From positions 599,981 to 663,980 of the forward strand of contig NZ_VCEK01000003.1 of assembly GCF_005862235.1 (NCBI RefSeq): a DNA stretch of 64,000 bases, read 5' to 3'. Origin of the DNA: Saccharomonospora piscinae. GTDB lineage: Bacteria; Actinomycetota; Actinomycetes; Mycobacteriales; Pseudonocardiaceae. Of this stretch, positions 63,434-64,000 are shown piece after piece. How positions within the stretch are numbered: position 1 is the stretch's first letter; every line of letters starts with the position of its first letter. Under the pieces are notes generated by a model. That model saw nothing but the letters and a program-made list of their open reading frames with translations, did no database searches and was not told the DNA's origin. The position numbers were made by a program, and so were the translations under genes.

Positions 63434-64000
63434 TCATTCCTCTTCTTCGCCATTCAGCGCGGCGTTGGCGCTCGCCGGGACACCCTTCACGATGTCCACG
63501 ATCGTCTTGCCAGCCGCTCCGGGCCAGCCGTAGAACGGATCGGTCAGCGTCTTCACCGCGCCTTCGAGCTTGTCGACGTTCTCCGTCCCGATCAGCTTGC
63601 CCAGCTGGTCCTTCGGCATGTTGGTGAGTTTGTCGAACTTGTCGACGAACTCCGGGCTCTCGCCGTGCCGCACCATCGTGTCCCTGACCCAGTTGGTGAG
63701 CCGGTCCGGGATGGCCGGCTTGGGCGCGGGGTCCGGTGAGCCGTTGGGGTTGCCGTTCGGTGTCGACTCGCCGTCCGGAGACCCCCCGCCGCTCGGCGGG
63801 TCGCCGGCGTTGTCTCCGGGGGTGTTGTTGGGCCCGGCGTTGTCTCCGGGGGTGTTGTTGGGCCCGGCGTTGTCTCCGGGGGTGTTGTTGGGCCCGGCGT
63901 TGTCTCCGGGGGTGTTGTTGGGCCCGGCGTTGTCTCCGGGGGTGTTGTTGGGCCCGGCGTTGTCTCCGGGGGTGTTGTTGGGCCCGGCGTTGTCTCCGGG
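63434..64000 (-). CDS. Incomplete protein with NAGPNNTPGD decapeptide repeats and a C-terminal domain
   Basis: The frame is open on the minus strand from the right edge to TGA at 63434-63436, 188 residues visible. Reading N to C, it has six perfect copies of NAGPNNTPGD plus the tail of another, a Gly/Pro/Asn/Ser-rich segment (PPSGGGSPDGESTPNGNPNG, then SPDPAPKPA), and a C-terminal ~90-residue domain (RLTNWVRDTMVRHGESPEFV; KFDKLTNMPKDQLGKLIG; DPFYGWPGAAGKTIVDIV) ending NGEEEE. I do not recognise the domain. The repeat resembles extracellular or wall-spanning linkers, so a surface protein is likely. The methionine at 63676 is internal, not the start. Its N-terminal part lies beyond the window. 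Confidence 0.75.
   Translation of the reverse strand, partial: PGDNAGPNNTPGDNAGPNNTPGDNAGPNNTPGDNAGPNNTPGDNAGPNNTPGDNAGPNNTPGDNAGDPPSGGGSPDGESTPNGNPNGSPDPAPKPAIPDRLTNWVRDTMVRHGESPEFVDKFDKLTNMPKDQLGKLIGTENVDKLEGAVKTLTDPFYGWPGAAGKTIVDIVKGVPASANAALNGEEEE
63811..64000. repeat. 30-bp perfect tandem repeat
   Basis: Six full units and a partial seventh of a 30-bp unit (it starts TGTCTCCGGGGGTGTTGTTG on the plus strand), identical at every base including silent positions, continuing to the right edge. The unit is a multiple of three, so it changes the decapeptide copy number without a frameshift. Confidence 0.97.

Noticed and set aside
63811..64000. CRISPR array
   Set aside because: The 30-bp units are directly adjacent with no unique spacers and are in frame within a coding sequence.

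Overview
The window is chromosomal DNA from a high-GC actinobacterium, most likely a member of the Pseudonocardiaceae (Saccharomonospora, Amycolatopsis or a relative). This rests on the very GC-rich third codon positions, many GTG starts, NucS in place of MutS/MutL, the mec-cysO-cysM sulfur pathway, and gene order. From rho to rdgB the backbone follows the Mycobacterium tuberculosis Rv1297-Rv1341 region as I remember it, with lineage-specific blocks inserted. I see no rRNA, tRNA, IS element, prophage or CRISPR array.

Layout. 1-14.8 kb: translation and termination genes (rho, rpmE, prfA, prmC, a tsaC-type gene), a MerR regulator, wecA, then the F1Fo ATP synthase operon atpIBEFHAGDC and a DUF2550 gene. 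14.8-16.8 kb: a PduO-type adenosyltransferase and a fosfomycin-insensitive-type murA. 16.8-21.6 kb: a LysE exporter, an ectoine-type ABC importer (ehuBCDA-like) and an ECHDC3-like enoyl-CoA hydratase. 21.7-30.8 kb: NUDIX hydrolase, nucS, the dihydroxyacetone kinase operon dhaKLM flanked by three related lipoprotein genes, a zinc-ribbon protein, a phosphodiesterase-type protein, a GNAT acetyltransferase and an alpha/beta hydrolase. 31.8-35.7 kb: ctaD, serB and a Pth2-type hydrolase. 36-41.1 kb: dinG and a minus-strand NAD-salvage operon pncB-pncA-pfkB. 41.2-48.2 kb: clpS, DUF2017, a P1 peptidase, a second diverged ClpS-like/DUF2017-like pair, mec-cysO-cysM, a rhomboid, murI and an MBL-fold gene. 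48.2-52.3 kb: a FAD monooxygenase-tetR pair with a clear candidate operator, rph, rdgB and bcp. 52.4-58.5 kb: two small genes and a branched-chain amino-acid-type ABC system (livK on plus, livHMGF on minus). 58.6-64 kb: a cold-shock protein, an RGG-rich protein, a UspA tandem protein, a DUF5685-type protein with a cysteine-rich tail, a GH25 lysozyme lacking a signal peptide, a large intergenic palindrome, and an incomplete gene with a perfect 30-bp tandem repeat coding for a decapeptide.

Notable points. (1) A diverged duplicate of the clpS-DUF2017 pair lies across the P1 peptidase gene, and the copied ClpS-like protein has lost key N-degron-pocket residues. (2) At least four kinds of intergenic palindrome occur, several overlapping stop codons of convergent genes. 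(3) About fifteen genes have a TAnnnT-like hexamer 6-8 nt before the start codon, implying widespread leaderless transcripts. (4) CysO ends in Gly-Gly-Ala-Arg and so needs trimming, with a JAMM protease gene next to it. (5) A 22-bp palindrome lies in the promoter region of the monooxygenase-tetR operon.
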